64,000 nt of DNA from JBBKXR01 sp037969585 (GTDB lineage: Bacteria > Verrucomicrobiota > Verrucomicrobiia > Verrucomicrobiales > DEV007). A program made the translations under genes and the position numbers. The stretch is from contig JBBKXR010000071.1 of NCBI GenBank assembly GCA_037969585.1, forward strand, positions 10,123 to 74,122, in the 5' to 3' direction. Numbering within the stretch: the stretch's first letter is position 1; the number at the start of each line of letters is the position of its first letter. The notes under the pieces were generated by a model. It was not told where the DNA came from. It made no database searches and was given only the letters and a program-made list of their open reading frames with translations. Below, piece by piece: positions 1-9,266 of the stretch.

Positions 1-301
1 CGTAATGTTCCCCAGGTATCGGGGGCGGATGCTGACTGTGCCCTTTGGTAGACGATCTCGGGGGCAGATGTCGGCGGCGATAACGCCGATGTATTTCACG
101 GCATGCCGAACATTGTGCGTTGGCGAAATCGAGAATGAGTTTTTCTAATCGAAATGTGGCTGCGTCGATCTGCTTACCCACGCGGGTCAGCATTCTGACC
201 GTGCGGCTCCGGTGCAGGTGATGATCCTTCCGCCTGACCAGACCGTTCAGTACGGATGGATCGATTGGCTAATCTAGATCTGCATCGTAGCCAGTCTTAA
301 A
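1..301. other. Left-edge stretch with no recognised gene
   Basis: I see no supportable gene here. The three plus frames carry early stops. One minus-strand frame stays open from about position 267 off the left edge and would encode a basic, Arg/His-rich stretch, but I recognise no family and its start would be unclear. It could be the 5' part of a gene reading leftward or chance. The next gene ends at 302, so this stretch also holds whatever ends that transcript; I see no clear terminator hairpin. Confidence 0.4.
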
Positions 302-3172
302 TCACTCGACGCTGAAGGCGATGCCTTCGGCTCGTGACAGACGTTCGCGCCGATCGGCGGGACGGACGAGTCGGGCGAGGAAGCCCTCCCAGAGCTCCAT
401 GTCGGCGCGGGTGTAGGTATTGAGCAACAGGTTGTTGTTGATCGTCCGGGCTTGCAATTTGCGTGGGCCAAAGGACGGACCACTGATCGTGGCTTCGCGA
501 ACTGCGTCCGGAAGCGTGCGATACATGACGTTGTAGGGAAGGGGATTGTCTCCGCGCTTGAAGCCAAGCCGGTTCCAAATGACTTCATTGCGATCTGCTG
601 CCAGCGCCGGCAGGTAGAAGTTGCCGACGTTGTAGGTCATGGCAAGGCGCAGATCATCGAGCGACAAGCCACCGGGAAAATCGACCGAGTAGTACATGTC
701 CTGCCGCTCGGTGGCGAGCGGTGGAACGCGGAAATAGATCATGGCGGCATCAGACTGACCTTCGGGAGGTTTCTCCGCGATGTAGGTGCCAGTCACCGTG
801 TCTTCCTTAAACCAGAAGATGACCTCAAATTCGATCTCGTCTTCAAGGATCATCTTCCACCTAAACTCTTTGCCATCGAAGCTGGGTTCCTCGGCGTTAC
901 GCAACCAATTGCGACGGCGGTAGTGGGTCTTCTCATCTTTGCCGATGAAAGGCTTGTGGCTGTGATATCCGAAAATAATCGGATTCTGAATGTATCCCTC
1001 CGGCGTTTTCATGTAGATGAACGCTCGTGCTTCGGGTCCCACAAGAACGATGTCGAAATTCGGATATTCAACGATCTTAAGTTCGTCTTTGAAGCGCACC
1101 TGCCAGTCACCACTGTCCCAGTAACCGTAATTTTTGATAACGCCTGGGCCGTCCCGGGTTTCTCGTTTGGTGGCGAAAGTGACACCTTCAGGTGGTGGAA
1201 CCATCTCTTCGTCCTCAAGACCGGCGAGAAGGGAAACTTGTTCCTTGTTATCGGGACGCAGCAGCATGGTCAAAGGAGGCATCTCACGACCCTTGGTGCG
1301 ATTGGCAACCTGCACCGATACGGTATGCAGATGCTCAGTCTGGGCAGCGGCTGGCTGCACGTAGGTGCGTACTTTGTTGCGACCGAGCTTTTGTCCAATC
1401 ACTTCGCAGTATTCCTTATCGACGAAATCTTCCCAATCAGAAAAGATGTACAGGGAATCACATTTCTGCTCGATCAGGAACTCGGCAGCAGCGCCGATGC
1501 GGTTGGTCCCACCGAGTGCGATGAAGGTGTTCGGGCGCTCTTTAAAGATTCCGATCAAGCGATCGACCGATTTTTGCGGTGCCTTGCGAGGCAAGTCACC
1601 CCAAAGAAACCAGTACGGCGTACGTCCCTCACGGATGTCTTCCTTTGGCCAGTGCGCCATGATCTCTTCCTTTTTTACGGGATAGATCTCGATCTTCTCG
1701 GTCGGGCCACGCATTTCGGCGTGGTTAACATAGACAATCGGGGCATTCTTAAAATTCTTGTCGACTTCCTTGATGACCATCGGCAGGTATTCGGCCATCG
1801 ATCCGGATACGTCGAGAATCACACCGAGCACGTCGCCTTCCATTTTCTGACCAAACATCATCTTCGATCCCATCGAGGTGGAGGTGTCGCCAAAGCTCAT
1901 CGAAGGCTCGAAGGACATGCCGACGCTCGGCTGGGCGGACAGTCCGTCGAACTCGATGTTCGACATGGAAACGCTGGACATGTTGCTCGAAACAACCACA
2001 TCCATCGAAGTGGTGGCTGCCGAGCTGGTCTTGACAGTGGTTTTGCTGACGGTCGTTGATTTGATGTCTTCCTCTTTATCGACGGCCACGTGCTGGGCGA
2101 CGATTTGTGGGGGGACATCGCGTGGCACGTGGATGACCACGAGCGCTAGCGCAAGCACGATACCAACGTGAAGCAAAATGGTAATCGTCAACGACGTGAG
2201 TTTGTCGCGGCGAATCGCGCCCTTGCGTTTGGCGTCGAGAGCTTCAAGTCGCTCGCGCAGGTGCATGTCGTCGAGGTGGCTATCGGCTTCGAGTGCGTCA
2301 GGATGGGGCTCATCATCGGGCGCAGCGGTGGCGATGAGCACTTTGGTATCGGCGACTTTAGGAACGGGTTCCGCGTTTTTGGACGGCGTGGCAAGTTTAA
2401 CGGTTTTGACACCACTGGCAATTTGGGCGGCAGGCTCCGGTTCTGCGGCAGTGGCAACCACCACGGCTGCCGCCTCTGCTTCTGCTGCTTCGACTGCTTG
2501 AACTTCAGCCTCTGTGCCAACGGCAGGAGCGGCGAGCGGCAGAATACGCCGGATCGGCTTGGGCTCCTCCTCAGCAATCTCAGCCTCGGCTTCAGCGACT
2601 TCTTCAACAGCGGCTGCTTCTGGATCGGGCTCAGCGTCAGCGACCACAACAACTGCCTGTGCCACGTCGTCCTCATTGTCGCCTTCGGACTCTTCAACGG
2701 GAGCGGCTTCATCAGCTACCGGTTCTTCGGCAGGAGCTTGGTTGACTTCAGTCTCGGCCTCTGGCTCGTCGGTTTTGACCAAGTCTCCGTATTTCGCTTC
2801 GAGTTTGGGATTAGAAAGGTTCGGATCGAGACTCGTGGCGGTAATGAAATGGCGAATCGCCGCACCCGATTCGCCCTGGCTGTCAGCGATCGAAGCTTTT
2901 TCGATGTGGGCGGCTGCACTGGCAGGGTTGGCACTGAGCACCGAATCGAGGATGCGTCCTGCATCCGCTGTCGAGCCTACGGCTGCGTAGCATTTCGCGG
3001 CGTTGAGCAGCGACATTTCATCCGACGGCAAGCTGTCGACCTCGTTGAGTAGGGCGGCCGCTTCGGTTTGCTGACCGTCCGCAAGATGGGCCTCAAGCAG
3101 GGCGAGACGGATCTCCCAGTTCTCCGGGGCAGCATTCAGGGCGTTGCGCAGGGCGTTGGTGATGGCGCTCAT
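302..3172 (-). CDS. TPR / membrane / von Willebrand A domain protein
   Basis: A protein of 956 residues with a modular plan. Residues about 1-120 are helical TPR-like repeats. About 125-300 is a linker very rich in Ala, Glu, Val and Pro. About 322-347 is a single hydrophobic membrane segment. A VWA-like domain follows, with the MIDAS signature DVSGS near residue 452, and then about 350 residues I do not recognise. VWA domains bind ligands through a divalent metal; the partner is unknown. The topology suggests a cytoplasmic TPR part and a periplasmic VWA part. I start at the ATG at 3172; a TTG four codons upstream is also possible. No good Shine-Dalgarno is visible. The 296 bases upstream are shared with the divergent cytochrome gene at 3469, with no clear operator. 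A long open frame on the opposite strand is a shadow. Confidence 0.8.
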   Translation of the reverse strand: MSAITNALRNALNAAPENWEIRLALLEAHLADGQQTEAAALLNEVDSLPSDEMSLLNAAKCYAAVGSTADAGRILDSVLSANPASAAAHIEKASIADSQGESGAAIRHFITATSLDPNLSNPKLEAKYGDLVKTDEPEAETEVNQAPAEEPVADEAAPVEESEGDNEDDVAQAVVVVADAEPDPEAAAVEEVAEAEAEIAEEEPKPIRRILPLAAPAVGTEAEVQAVEAAEAEAAAVVVATAAEPEPAAQIASGVKTVKLATPSKNAEPVPKVADTKVLIATAAPDDEPHPDALEADSHLDDMHLRERLEALDAKRKGAIRRDKLTSLTITILLHVGIVLALALVVIHVPRDVPPQIVAQHVAVDKEEDIKSTTVSKTTVKTSSAATTSMDVVVSSNMSSVSMSNIEFDGLSAQPSVGMSFEPSMSFGDTSTSMGSKMMFGQKMEGDVLGVILDVSGSMAEYLPMVIKEVDKNFKNAPIVYVNHAEMRGPTEKIEIYPVKKEEIMAHWPKEDIREGRTPYWFLWGDLPRKAPQKSVDRLIGIFKERPNTFIALGGTNRIGAAAEFLIEQKCDSLYIFSDWEDFVDKEYCEVIGQKLGRNKVRTYVQPAAAQTEHLHTVSVQVANRTKGREMPPLTMLLRPDNKEQVSLLAGLEDEEMVPPPEGVTFATKRETRDGPGVIKNYGYWDSGDWQVRFKDELKIVEYPNFDIVLVGPEARAFIYMKTPEGYIQNPIIFGYHSHKPFIGKDEKTHYRRRNWLRNAEEPSFDGKEFRWKMILEDEIEFEVIFWFKEDTVTGTYIAEKPPEGQSDAAMIYFRVPPLATERQDMYYSVDFPGGLSLDDLRLAMTYNVGNFYLPALAADRNEVIWNRLGFKRGDNPLPYNVMYRTLPDAVREATISGPSFGPRKLQARTINNNLLLNTYTRADMELWEGFLARLVRPADRRERLSRAEGIAFSVE

Positions 3173-3468
3173 AGTAGTTAACAAAAAGAAAACATGAAGA
3201 GGATCGGCAAAATTGTCACGACAAAGTGTTCACGAAATTCGATACGATGTTGACGTGGAGGAACCATGTTTTGGCAGCTTTTCCGTTAATAGGCGGCGAG
3301 CGATCAGTGGCTAACCGAATGTTCGCTGTCCGTAGGGCATTGCCCGTTTGGTGAGAAAATGTGACTATTTTTTCAGCAAATTGCTGAATTGGCGGCAGTT
3401 GCGGGGAAATTTCGATTCACAATGCCGCTGGCGTTGGTTTTCGTCTGGCGCTAGGCTCCGCGCCTGCC

Positions 3469-6400
3469 ATGAAAAATCCTAAGTTTCGATCAACTGTGAT
3501 CGGTGTCGCTGCGGCGGTGTCTGCCATGATTTGGGTTCCTGCCTCGGCAGACTCGGTGCCCGAGGATCTGATCCTGACGACATTCTGCGGGCCTGAACTC
3601 ACGCCCAGCCCTGCTTGTCTCTGTGCCGCCGCCGACGGGACGGTCTTTGTCGGTGTCGATCTAAACGGCTCTCTGGGAAAAGGGCCGGGCAAGGGACGAA
3701 TCGTGCGTCTTACGGACGCCGATAAGGATGGCGTCGCCGATAGCCACACAGTGTTCGCTGAAATCGACAATCCGCGTGGCTTGATTGCACTCGGTGACAA
3801 GTTGTGGGTTCTGCACACGGCATTTGGTGAGGATGGGACTTCGACAGGCATGGATTTGGTTGTGCTGACTGATGCTGATCGCGACGGCGTGGCTGACGGC
3901 CCGGCTGAGGTTTTGATCGAAGCCATCTGTTCGGCGCATCAGATCAACAGTCGAGGCACGGATCACTCGACTAACGGCATTCGCATGGGGATCGACGGCT
4001 GGATTTACATCGCCGTCGGTGATTTTGGGTTTCACAACGCCATAGATCGCGACGGCACAAAACTGACGCTGCTCGGTGGTGGTATTGTCAGAGTACGGCC
4101 GGACGGCACTGAAATGGAACTTTACACGACAGGTATGCGCAACATTTACGATGTCGCCATCGATCCGTTGATGAACATTTTCACCCGAGGCAACACCAAC
4201 GATGGTGGCGGTTGGAATGTCCGTTTCGTGGATCACATTCAGTCGGGTGAATACGGTTACCCGCGTCTATTCATAAACTTCGCCGATGAAATATTGCCCG
4301 CTCTGGAAGATCTCGGTGGTGGCTCGGGAGTCGGGGCGATGTTTTTGTCCGAGCCGACTTGGCCGGCGAAGTACAACAATCAACCTTTGATGGCCGACTG
4401 GGGTCGGAACGCGGTCTATCTGCATCGGCTGAGTTCGGACGGCGCGACCTTCACGCAGCAGGCGGAGGATTTTGTCCATGTCTCTCAGGTATCGGATCTC
4501 GATGTCGATGGTAGTGGGCAGATGTTTTTGAGTGCGTGGGACGGCGCCGGATTCAAAGGCGATCCGAGTAAAGGTTATGTGGTTCGCGTGGTGCCGAACG
4601 ACTGGTATCCCATGCCCAGCCCTGATCGCTCGATCCTCGATTGGGACATAGCCGAATTGGTCCACCGCCACACTCATGAAAGCGCGACGATCCGATTGGC
4701 AGTTCAACAGGCACTACTCAGCAAAACTGATAGAGAAAAGGCATTGCCGGAGCTTAAGCGATTGATTCTAGCCAAGGAATTGGATCCTGGACCTCCGGCA
4801 GTGAGAGACGAAGTGCCTCTTGATACGCGCCCTGTCGATCAGGTGCTCAGAGTTCGTGTCGCTGCGTTGAACACATTTTCTCAGATAGTAAATGATCCCA
4901 GCGAAATACTGGCGTTCGCCGACGATCCTGTGCTGCGCGAGTTCGCGCTTCGTGCCGCGACCGATCGCATACCCCGTTTGCAAAACGCCGATCTCCCACT
5001 CGAACCGTTCGTTGCGGCGCTTAACGACGGCACACCCCGGGAAAAAGCCGCCGCGGCAATCGCTCTCGGTCGCCTTGGAAAAGTCGAAGCGGCTTCTGCC
5101 TTGCTCAGTGTCGCGTACGAAAAGCCCGCCGCCGAAGGTCGACCGACGGCGACTCAGCTCGATACAATTAAGGGAGGCCGAACCACTGAGCTGAAGTTCG
5201 CCGTGGGCTCCGGTGAGACGCTGTATCTCAATCTCGCCGAAACCAATGCGGTCGAGACGCCCTCAAAGTTAGCTTTCGCAGACGCGGCTTTTGTTCTGGC
5301 GGACAATACGAAGGTCTGGCTGAGCGACCTGAAGCCTCTAAGCGGTGAAATCGGTAATATTATCCCGGTCGCCAATGCTAAGCCCAATAAGAAAAACAAG
5401 TTCGATAATCACGCATTCACCGTCGAGTCACCGGCGACAGTGGCATTTAAGGTGCCGGACGGTGCCGTGGAATGGGTCGCAAAAGTAATGCCGGCCCCCA
5501 GTGCCGATAAAGGTGGCTCTGTGGATTTCTTCGCCTCGACTGTGCAGGCTGCCAGAGGTGGAGGGCCAGCCACAGCTACCACCAGCCCGCGCCACGCGAC
5601 GCCGAATGCGGATGTCGTTGTGCCACACCTCGCCGCGAAGGCCCTGGTTCGGCTGCGGGCGATCGATGAATGCCTCGCCGCCGTCGGAACTTCGGCAGAA
5701 GACCTCGGCTTGTGGGCACTGTCTTATTTGCACGATGATAAGGCCGTCGCCGGGTTGCTCGACAAGCTGGTCACCAGCGAAGTCGGTAGCGCATCGCGAA
5801 AAAAAATCATCACCGCGCTGGCCCGTCTTTACCAGAGGGAGGCCGCCTACGACGGATCGTGGTGGTGGACGACTCGACCCGATACGCGTGGGCCCTACTA
5901 CAAACCGGAAACGTGGCAATCCTCGGCAAAGATCGCCGAAGTTCTCGAAGCAGAACTCGGCAACGATGACCCGGCATCGAAGACCTTTCTCGCCCAACTG
6001 AATGATTCACACCGTCTCGGCCTCGGGAAACTCGGCACCCTGCAGACCGTCGAAGAAGCTGATGCAGAAATGCCGACGGTCGATCTGGCCAAAATCGCTT
6101 CGAAGCAAGGTGCCGTTGGCACGACACCGGTCGAGGATGTCATTCTGTCGATCGACAAGCTGAAAGGCGATCCAGGCAAAGGCGAAAAAATATTCACTCA
6201 ACAGGGCTGCGTCGCCTGCCACGCACTCAAAGAGGGTGGACCCGTGCTCGGGCCCTTCATGGGCCAGATCGGATCGATCATGAATCGTGAGCAGATAGCG
6301 ACCGCCATTCTTCGGCCGAATGATACCATTTCGCAGGGTTTTCAGACGGCGCAAATCACGCTCAAAGATGGCGCGATCCACATGGGCTTCGTGACTGCCA

Positions 6401-6579
6401 GCGATGTCGACAAGGTCGTGCTGCGTAATGTCGCCGGACAGGTGACGACGCTGAAAACGGCCGACGTGGCCAAAGAAGAGCATCTGCCGGTGTCGATGAT
6501 GCCGCCCGGATTGGCCAATGCGTTATCGCTTGAGGACTTCGTTTCCCTGATCGACTTCCTCGCGTCGAAGAAGCAGTAG
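3469..6579 (+). CDS. Secreted PVC-type beta-propeller/HEAT protein with C-terminal heme c domain
   Basis: 1036 residues. A signal peptide covers about 1-27, ending near VPASA. Residues about 30-390 resemble the PVC membrane-bound dehydrogenase (sugar-dehydrogenase-like beta-propeller) family. Within them, two Asp-rich calcium-type loops occur at 83-91 (DADKDGVAD) and 135-143 (DADRDGVAD). The middle section (about 400-850) has helical HEAT-like repeats. The C-terminus from about 905 is a cytochrome c domain with CVACH at 914-918 and a likely Met ligand in the SMMPPG segment near 1010. Proteins of this type are widespread in Planctomycetes and Verrucomicrobia and are thought to be periplasmic redox enzymes, often for carbohydrates; the substrate is not known. 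The gene is monocistronic and converges on the next gene, with 26 bases between stop codons. Confidence 0.88.
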   Translation: MKNPKFRSTVIGVAAAVSAMIWVPASADSVPEDLILTTFCGPELTPSPACLCAAADGTVFVGVDLNGSLGKGPGKGRIVRLTDADKDGVADSHTVFAEIDNPRGLIALGDKLWVLHTAFGEDGTSTGMDLVVLTDADRDGVADGPAEVLIEAICSAHQINSRGTDHSTNGIRMGIDGWIYIAVGDFGFHNAIDRDGTKLTLLGGGIVRVRPDGTEMELYTTGMRNIYDVAIDPLMNIFTRGNTNDGGGWNVRFVDHIQSGEYGYPRLFINFADEILPALEDLGGGSGVGAMFLSEPTWPAKYNNQPLMADWGRNAVYLHRLSSDGATFTQQAEDFVHVSQVSDLDVDGSGQMFLSAWDGAGFKGDPSKGYVVRVVPNDWYPMPSPDRSILDWDIAELVHRHTHESATIRLAVQQALLSKTDREKALPELKRLILAKELDPGPPAVRDEVPLDTRPVDQVLRVRVAALNTFSQIVNDPSEILAFADDPVLREFALRAATDRIPRLQNADLPLEPFVAALNDGTPREKAAAAIALGRLGKVEAASALLSVAYEKPAAEGRPTATQLDTIKGGRTTELKFAVGSGETLYLNLAETNAVETPSKLAFADAAFVLADNTKVWLSDLKPLSGEIGNIIPVANAKPNKKNKFDNHAFTVESPATVAFKVPDGAVEWVAKVMPAPSADKGGSVDFFASTVQAARGGGPATATTSPRHATPNADVVVPHLAAKALVRLRAIDECLAAVGTSAEDLGLWALSYLHDDKAVAGLLDKLVTSEVGSASRKKIITALARLYQREAAYDGSWWWTTRPDTRGPYYKPETWQSSAKIAEVLEAELGNDDPASKTFLAQLNDSHRLGLGKLGTLQTVEEADAEMPTVDLAKIASKQGAVGTTPVEDVILSIDKLKGDPGKGEKIFTQQGCVACHALKEGGPVLGPFMGQIGSIMNREQIATAILRPNDTISQGFQTAQITLKDGAIHMGFVTASDVDKVVLRNVAGQVTTLKTADVAKEEHLPVSMMPPGLANALSLEDFVSLIDFLASKKQ

Positions 6580-6605
6580 ATTGTGGGTCGCTCTTATGAG
6601 TGCAT

Positions 6606-7088
6606 TTACTCCAACCGTCGCGTCAACCGGATGACATAGAGCAGCGGTAATATTCCAAACACACCAAACGCGCAGTCGATAAAGCGCCAGCCGAGCGGGA
6701 TCTCGCGGACGGCACCGCAGATCAACGCTGTCGGAATGACCAACACGCAGGCGGCAACGCCCACCCAGAGGACCGCGATGTTGCGTTTCGGATCGATCCA
6801 GGGAGCGATAAAAAACAGCGCAATGATGATGTGGCCGAACGCCAACCAGTCGGTGCCGTAGGCGATAAACGGATCGCGGGCATAGGTGCGCTCAAGCCCT
6901 TCATGCACGCGGAGAATCCACTGCGTCCATCCGCTGGCAAGATCGGGATCGAGGGCTGATGTCCATTTCACCAACAGATTGAGTTCCCAAAGCAGAGGAA
7001 ACGCCGTCACGCCGCTGATGACGAGTCCGACGATGAACAACGAGATCCAGATCCGGATGGTTCGGAGTGGCCTGTCAGTTTTCGTCAT
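6606..7088 (-). CDS. Small integral membrane protein of unknown function
   Basis: 160 residues with about four hydrophobic segments: near 12-32, 83-98, 102-124 and 135-153. Between the first two lies a soluble loop (about 35-80) rich in Trp and charged residues. I recognise no catalytic motif or named family. The ATG at 7088 gives a sensible start, with basic residues before the first membrane span. The gene converges on the cytochrome gene and lies 37 bases downstream of the CoA-binding protein gene on the same strand, so the two may be co-transcribed. The function cannot be stated. Confidence 0.7.
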   Translation of the reverse strand: MTKTDRPLRTIRIWISLFIVGLVISGVTAFPLLWELNLLVKWTSALDPDLASGWTQWILRVHEGLERTYARDPFIAYGTDWLAFGHIIIALFFIAPWIDPKRNIAVLWVGVAACVLVIPTALICGAVREIPLGWRFIDCAFGVFGILPLLYVIRLTRRLE

Positions 7089-7125
7089 CGGTTGGGAAGT
7101 CCTCTCGAAAAAGGATTACGACGCC

Positions 7126-7485
7126 TCAGAACTGTCCGGTTTGCAAAAGAACCAGGGTGCAGGCGTTTTCGGTGGTGATGCCGGCGGCGTTGAGCTTTTG
7201 CTCCAGTTCGATCGACTCGGTGCCGGGGTTAAAGATGACCCGGCGCGGGGCGAGTTCGATGATTTCTGCGGCGAGCGGTTGAGCAAGTTCCGGGCGCAGG
7301 TAGAGGGTGAGTGTGTCGACTGGAGCGGTGATCTGGCTGAGTGAGGAGACAACGGGAATGGCTTCGATCTCGCGCAGGTTAGGGTGCACGAGGATGACTT
7401 CGTGGTCGTGCTCGCGCAGCATCATTAGGGCGCGGTGAGAGTAGCGTTCAGGTTTGTTGCTGGCTCCGAGGATAGCGGTAATCAT
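7126..7485 (-). CDS. CoA-binding domain protein (YccU-like)
   Basis: 119 residues from the ATG at 7485, forming a single Rossmann-like CoA-binding domain. The opening ITAILGASNKPERYSHRA matches the usual start of this family (a short strand, then G-A-S-x-K-P-x-R), and VHPN follows the second strand. The end NPGTES...LVLLQTGQF fits the family C-terminus. Small stand-alone proteins of this family bind CoA or nucleotides; their role is poorly defined. The frame stays open upstream to 7527, but the family alignment favours the internal ATG. No Shine-Dalgarno is visible before either start. Confidence 0.8.
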   Translation of the reverse strand: MITAILGASNKPERYSHRALMMLREHDHEVILVHPNLREIEAIPVVSSLSQITAPVDTLTLYLRPELAQPLAAEIIELAPRRVIFNPGTESIELEQKLNAAGITTENACTLVLLQTGQF

Positions 7486-7517
7486 GAGGAGAGAGGAGAG
7501 AGTTTCGTCAAAGGTTT

Positions 7518-7551
7518 GATCGTCCACTGGGACCGCCGGGACGGCGCTATC
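7518..7551. repeat. Dispersed repeat, copy 1
   Basis: This short spacer sequence reads GATCGTCCACTGGGA, then CCGCCGGGACGG, then a loose TATCAC. The first 15 bases are identical to 62824-62838, and the GTCCAC...GACCGCCGGGACGG part recurs at 62788-62820 with small differences. It lies between two minus-strand genes. The match to a spacer 55 kb away points to an interspersed intergenic repeat family, not a gene-specific element. Confidence 0.55.
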
Positions 7552-7615
7552 ACATTTGCGTCCAGCTGTGGGGCCGTACAGTGGAACAAAGGCTGGAAGC
7601 TTTTGCTACGCGACG

Positions 7616-9112
7616 CTACTTTTTCACGGGCTTTTGAAAGATCATGAAGTGTTGGATGGGGAGGAAGTCGCGAGTTTCAACGTGCTCCATGCCGACGGCT
7701 TTCATTTCGCGAATGCATTGTTGCTCGGTCATTTTGTGGAGGGGCTTGATTTGGACTTCGGGATCTTCGCCGCGGTATTCGATGAGAATGATACGGCCGC
7801 CGGGGCGGAGGCCTTTGGCCATGGAGGTGGCCATTTCGAAAGGGTGAGAAAACTCGTGGTAGGCATCGACCATAATGATCGCGTCGACTTCGCCTTCAGG
7901 AAGCTTGGTATCTTCGATCGTACCGAGCACGGTTTCGACATTACGCTTCTTTTTAAGTTTTTTCTGTCCTTCGATAAAATTGAGCATTTCCTGTTGGATA
8001 TCAACGGCAAGCACCTTTCCATCCGGCACCAAGTCGGCCAATAGAAAGCTGAAATAGCCGCTGCCGGCTCCGATATCGGCGACCACGTCGGTGGGCTTGA
8101 GCTCCATGTTTTCGATGACTTTAGAAGGCGCTTCTTCGGTCTCGCGCTCGGGGCGTTCCAGCCATCGGACCGCGCCGTGACCGACCACCTGAGAAATTTC
8201 CCGGCCCATGTAAATCTTACCGATCCCGTCGCGCGACGGGGTCTTGCTTGAGTAGTGCGAATTTTGCGAATCTGCGCTCTTGTCGGTATTCGGTGAGGCA
8301 GCTTCGTCTGCTTCCGTCCAGCCGCGCAGTCGGGCGTGGACTTGCGCGACTTTGCCCATGTAGTGTTCCATGCGGTAATCGACGGCGGCCTTGCGCATAT
8401 GAGCCTCGGCCTTTTCATCGTTACCGAGTGCCTCGTGGTAAAGGCCGAGGTAGAGGTGAGCGTAACAGAGGTGATTACGCACGCCTTCCGGTCCGGCGTT
8501 TTCGTTGCTGGCGGCATTGATCACTGCGGCCTCGTCGCCGCTGCCTTCGAACAGTGCGTGGATTTGTTTCATCGGCACGCGACCATCGGCGTTGATATTG
8601 ATAAATTCTTTGCGAGCCGCTTCGACATTGCCCCCGGGCGCACGGACGGCACACAGGAAATGCCAGACGGCGTTCTCGACATCCTGGCTGTTAACGTCCT
8701 GATGACGCTCGAACTGGGCTTTGCCCTTTTCGTATTGCTCCGCGTAGTAGTATGAAATACCTCGTTGCCAGTGGTGCGGATCGCGCTCTGGGAAGAGTTT
8801 CAGGTAGCCGTCGAAGTCGGCGATGGAGCCTTTGATCTCGGCGCCAAAGAATCGTTCCTGGCCGCGTTGCTGCAGCGCTTGTGAGCGCGCCTGAAAGATG
8901 ACATCGCCGGGGGAGGCGCTGTCGATCGTTTTATCAGTGGCGGCGATCACTGCGTCCCAGTCGCCGTCCCGTAGTTGTTGGATCAACGCCTTTTCCTGAG
9001 CGTTCGGAGCTTCCTTGTCCTTGGGATCGTCCTGTGCGTAAGTGAGGGCAGGCGGACTGCAGAGCAGGAAGGACGCGGTAAAGAGGGCGGCGGCGAGGAG
9101 GCGAGTGTTCAC
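7616..9112 (-). CDS. Exported TPR protein with C-terminal SAM-dependent methyltransferase domain
   Basis: 498 residues from the GTG at 9112. This start has GGCAGG just upstream and puts a clean signal peptide at the N-terminus (VNTRLLAAALFTASFLLCSP..., cleavage near YAQ). The frame stays open to 9172, but that extension would precede the signal peptide. Residues about 35-230 are helical with TPR-like repeats (for example the stretch with HLYLGLYHEALGNDEKAEAHM). The class I methyltransferase fold begins near 290, with the SAM-binding motif DIGAGSGYF at about 343-351 and an acidic strand end AVDI soon after. A methyltransferase behind an export signal is odd because SAM is cytosolic. The substrate is unknown. 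It may be a degenerate or differently used fold. Confidence 0.82.
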   Translation of the reverse strand: MNTRLLAAALFTASFLLCSPPALTYAQDDPKDKEAPNAQEKALIQQLRDGDWDAVIAATDKTIDSASPGDVIFQARSQALQQRGQERFFGAEIKGSIADFDGYLKLFPERDPHHWQRGISYYYAEQYEKGKAQFERHQDVNSQDVENAVWHFLCAVRAPGGNVEAARKEFININADGRVPMKQIHALFEGSGDEAAVINAASNENAGPEGVRNHLCYAHLYLGLYHEALGNDEKAEAHMRKAAVDYRMEHYMGKVAQVHARLRGWTEADEAASPNTDKSADSQNSHYSSKTPSRDGIGKIYMGREISQVVGHGAVRWLERPERETEEAPSKVIENMELKPTDVVADIGAGSGYFSFLLADLVPDGKVLAVDIQQEMLNFIEGQKKLKKKRNVETVLGTIEDTKLPEGEVDAIIMVDAYHEFSHPFEMATSMAKGLRPGGRIILIEYRGEDPEVQIKPLHKMTEQQCIREMKAVGMEHVETRDFLPIQHFMIFQKPVKK

Positions 9113-9176
9113 CCTGCCACGGTGGCGGATTTTTCGATCACTTGCAAGGGACGCAAGGGGCATAACGGACACAAGA

Positions 9177-9204
9177 AAAGCCCGATCCTTTCGGACCGGG
9201 CTTT
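9177..9204 (-). terminator. Rho-independent terminator of the LysM gene
   Basis: AAAGCCCGATCC pairs with GGACCGGGCTTT around a four-base TTTC loop: a 12-pair stem with one mismatch. Read on the minus strand it ends in a T-rich tract (TTTTCTTG). It lies 63 bases beyond the stop of the LysM gene and before the methyltransferase gene start, so it should separate the two transcripts. Confidence 0.8.
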
Positions 9205-9266
9205 AAGTGGAGTTTCGCAACTAGCAACAAACCAAGCAACTTGTCGTCTCAACTCAAAGTCTTTGC

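Noticed and set aside
1..267. Minus-strand open frame running off the left edge
   Set aside because: Basic composition and no recognisable motif; too short and partial to support a gene.
452..2059. 535-codon open frame on the plus strand
   Set aside because: It lies wholly inside the VWA protein gene on the other strand; its His/Arg/Val-rich product has no recognisable domain.
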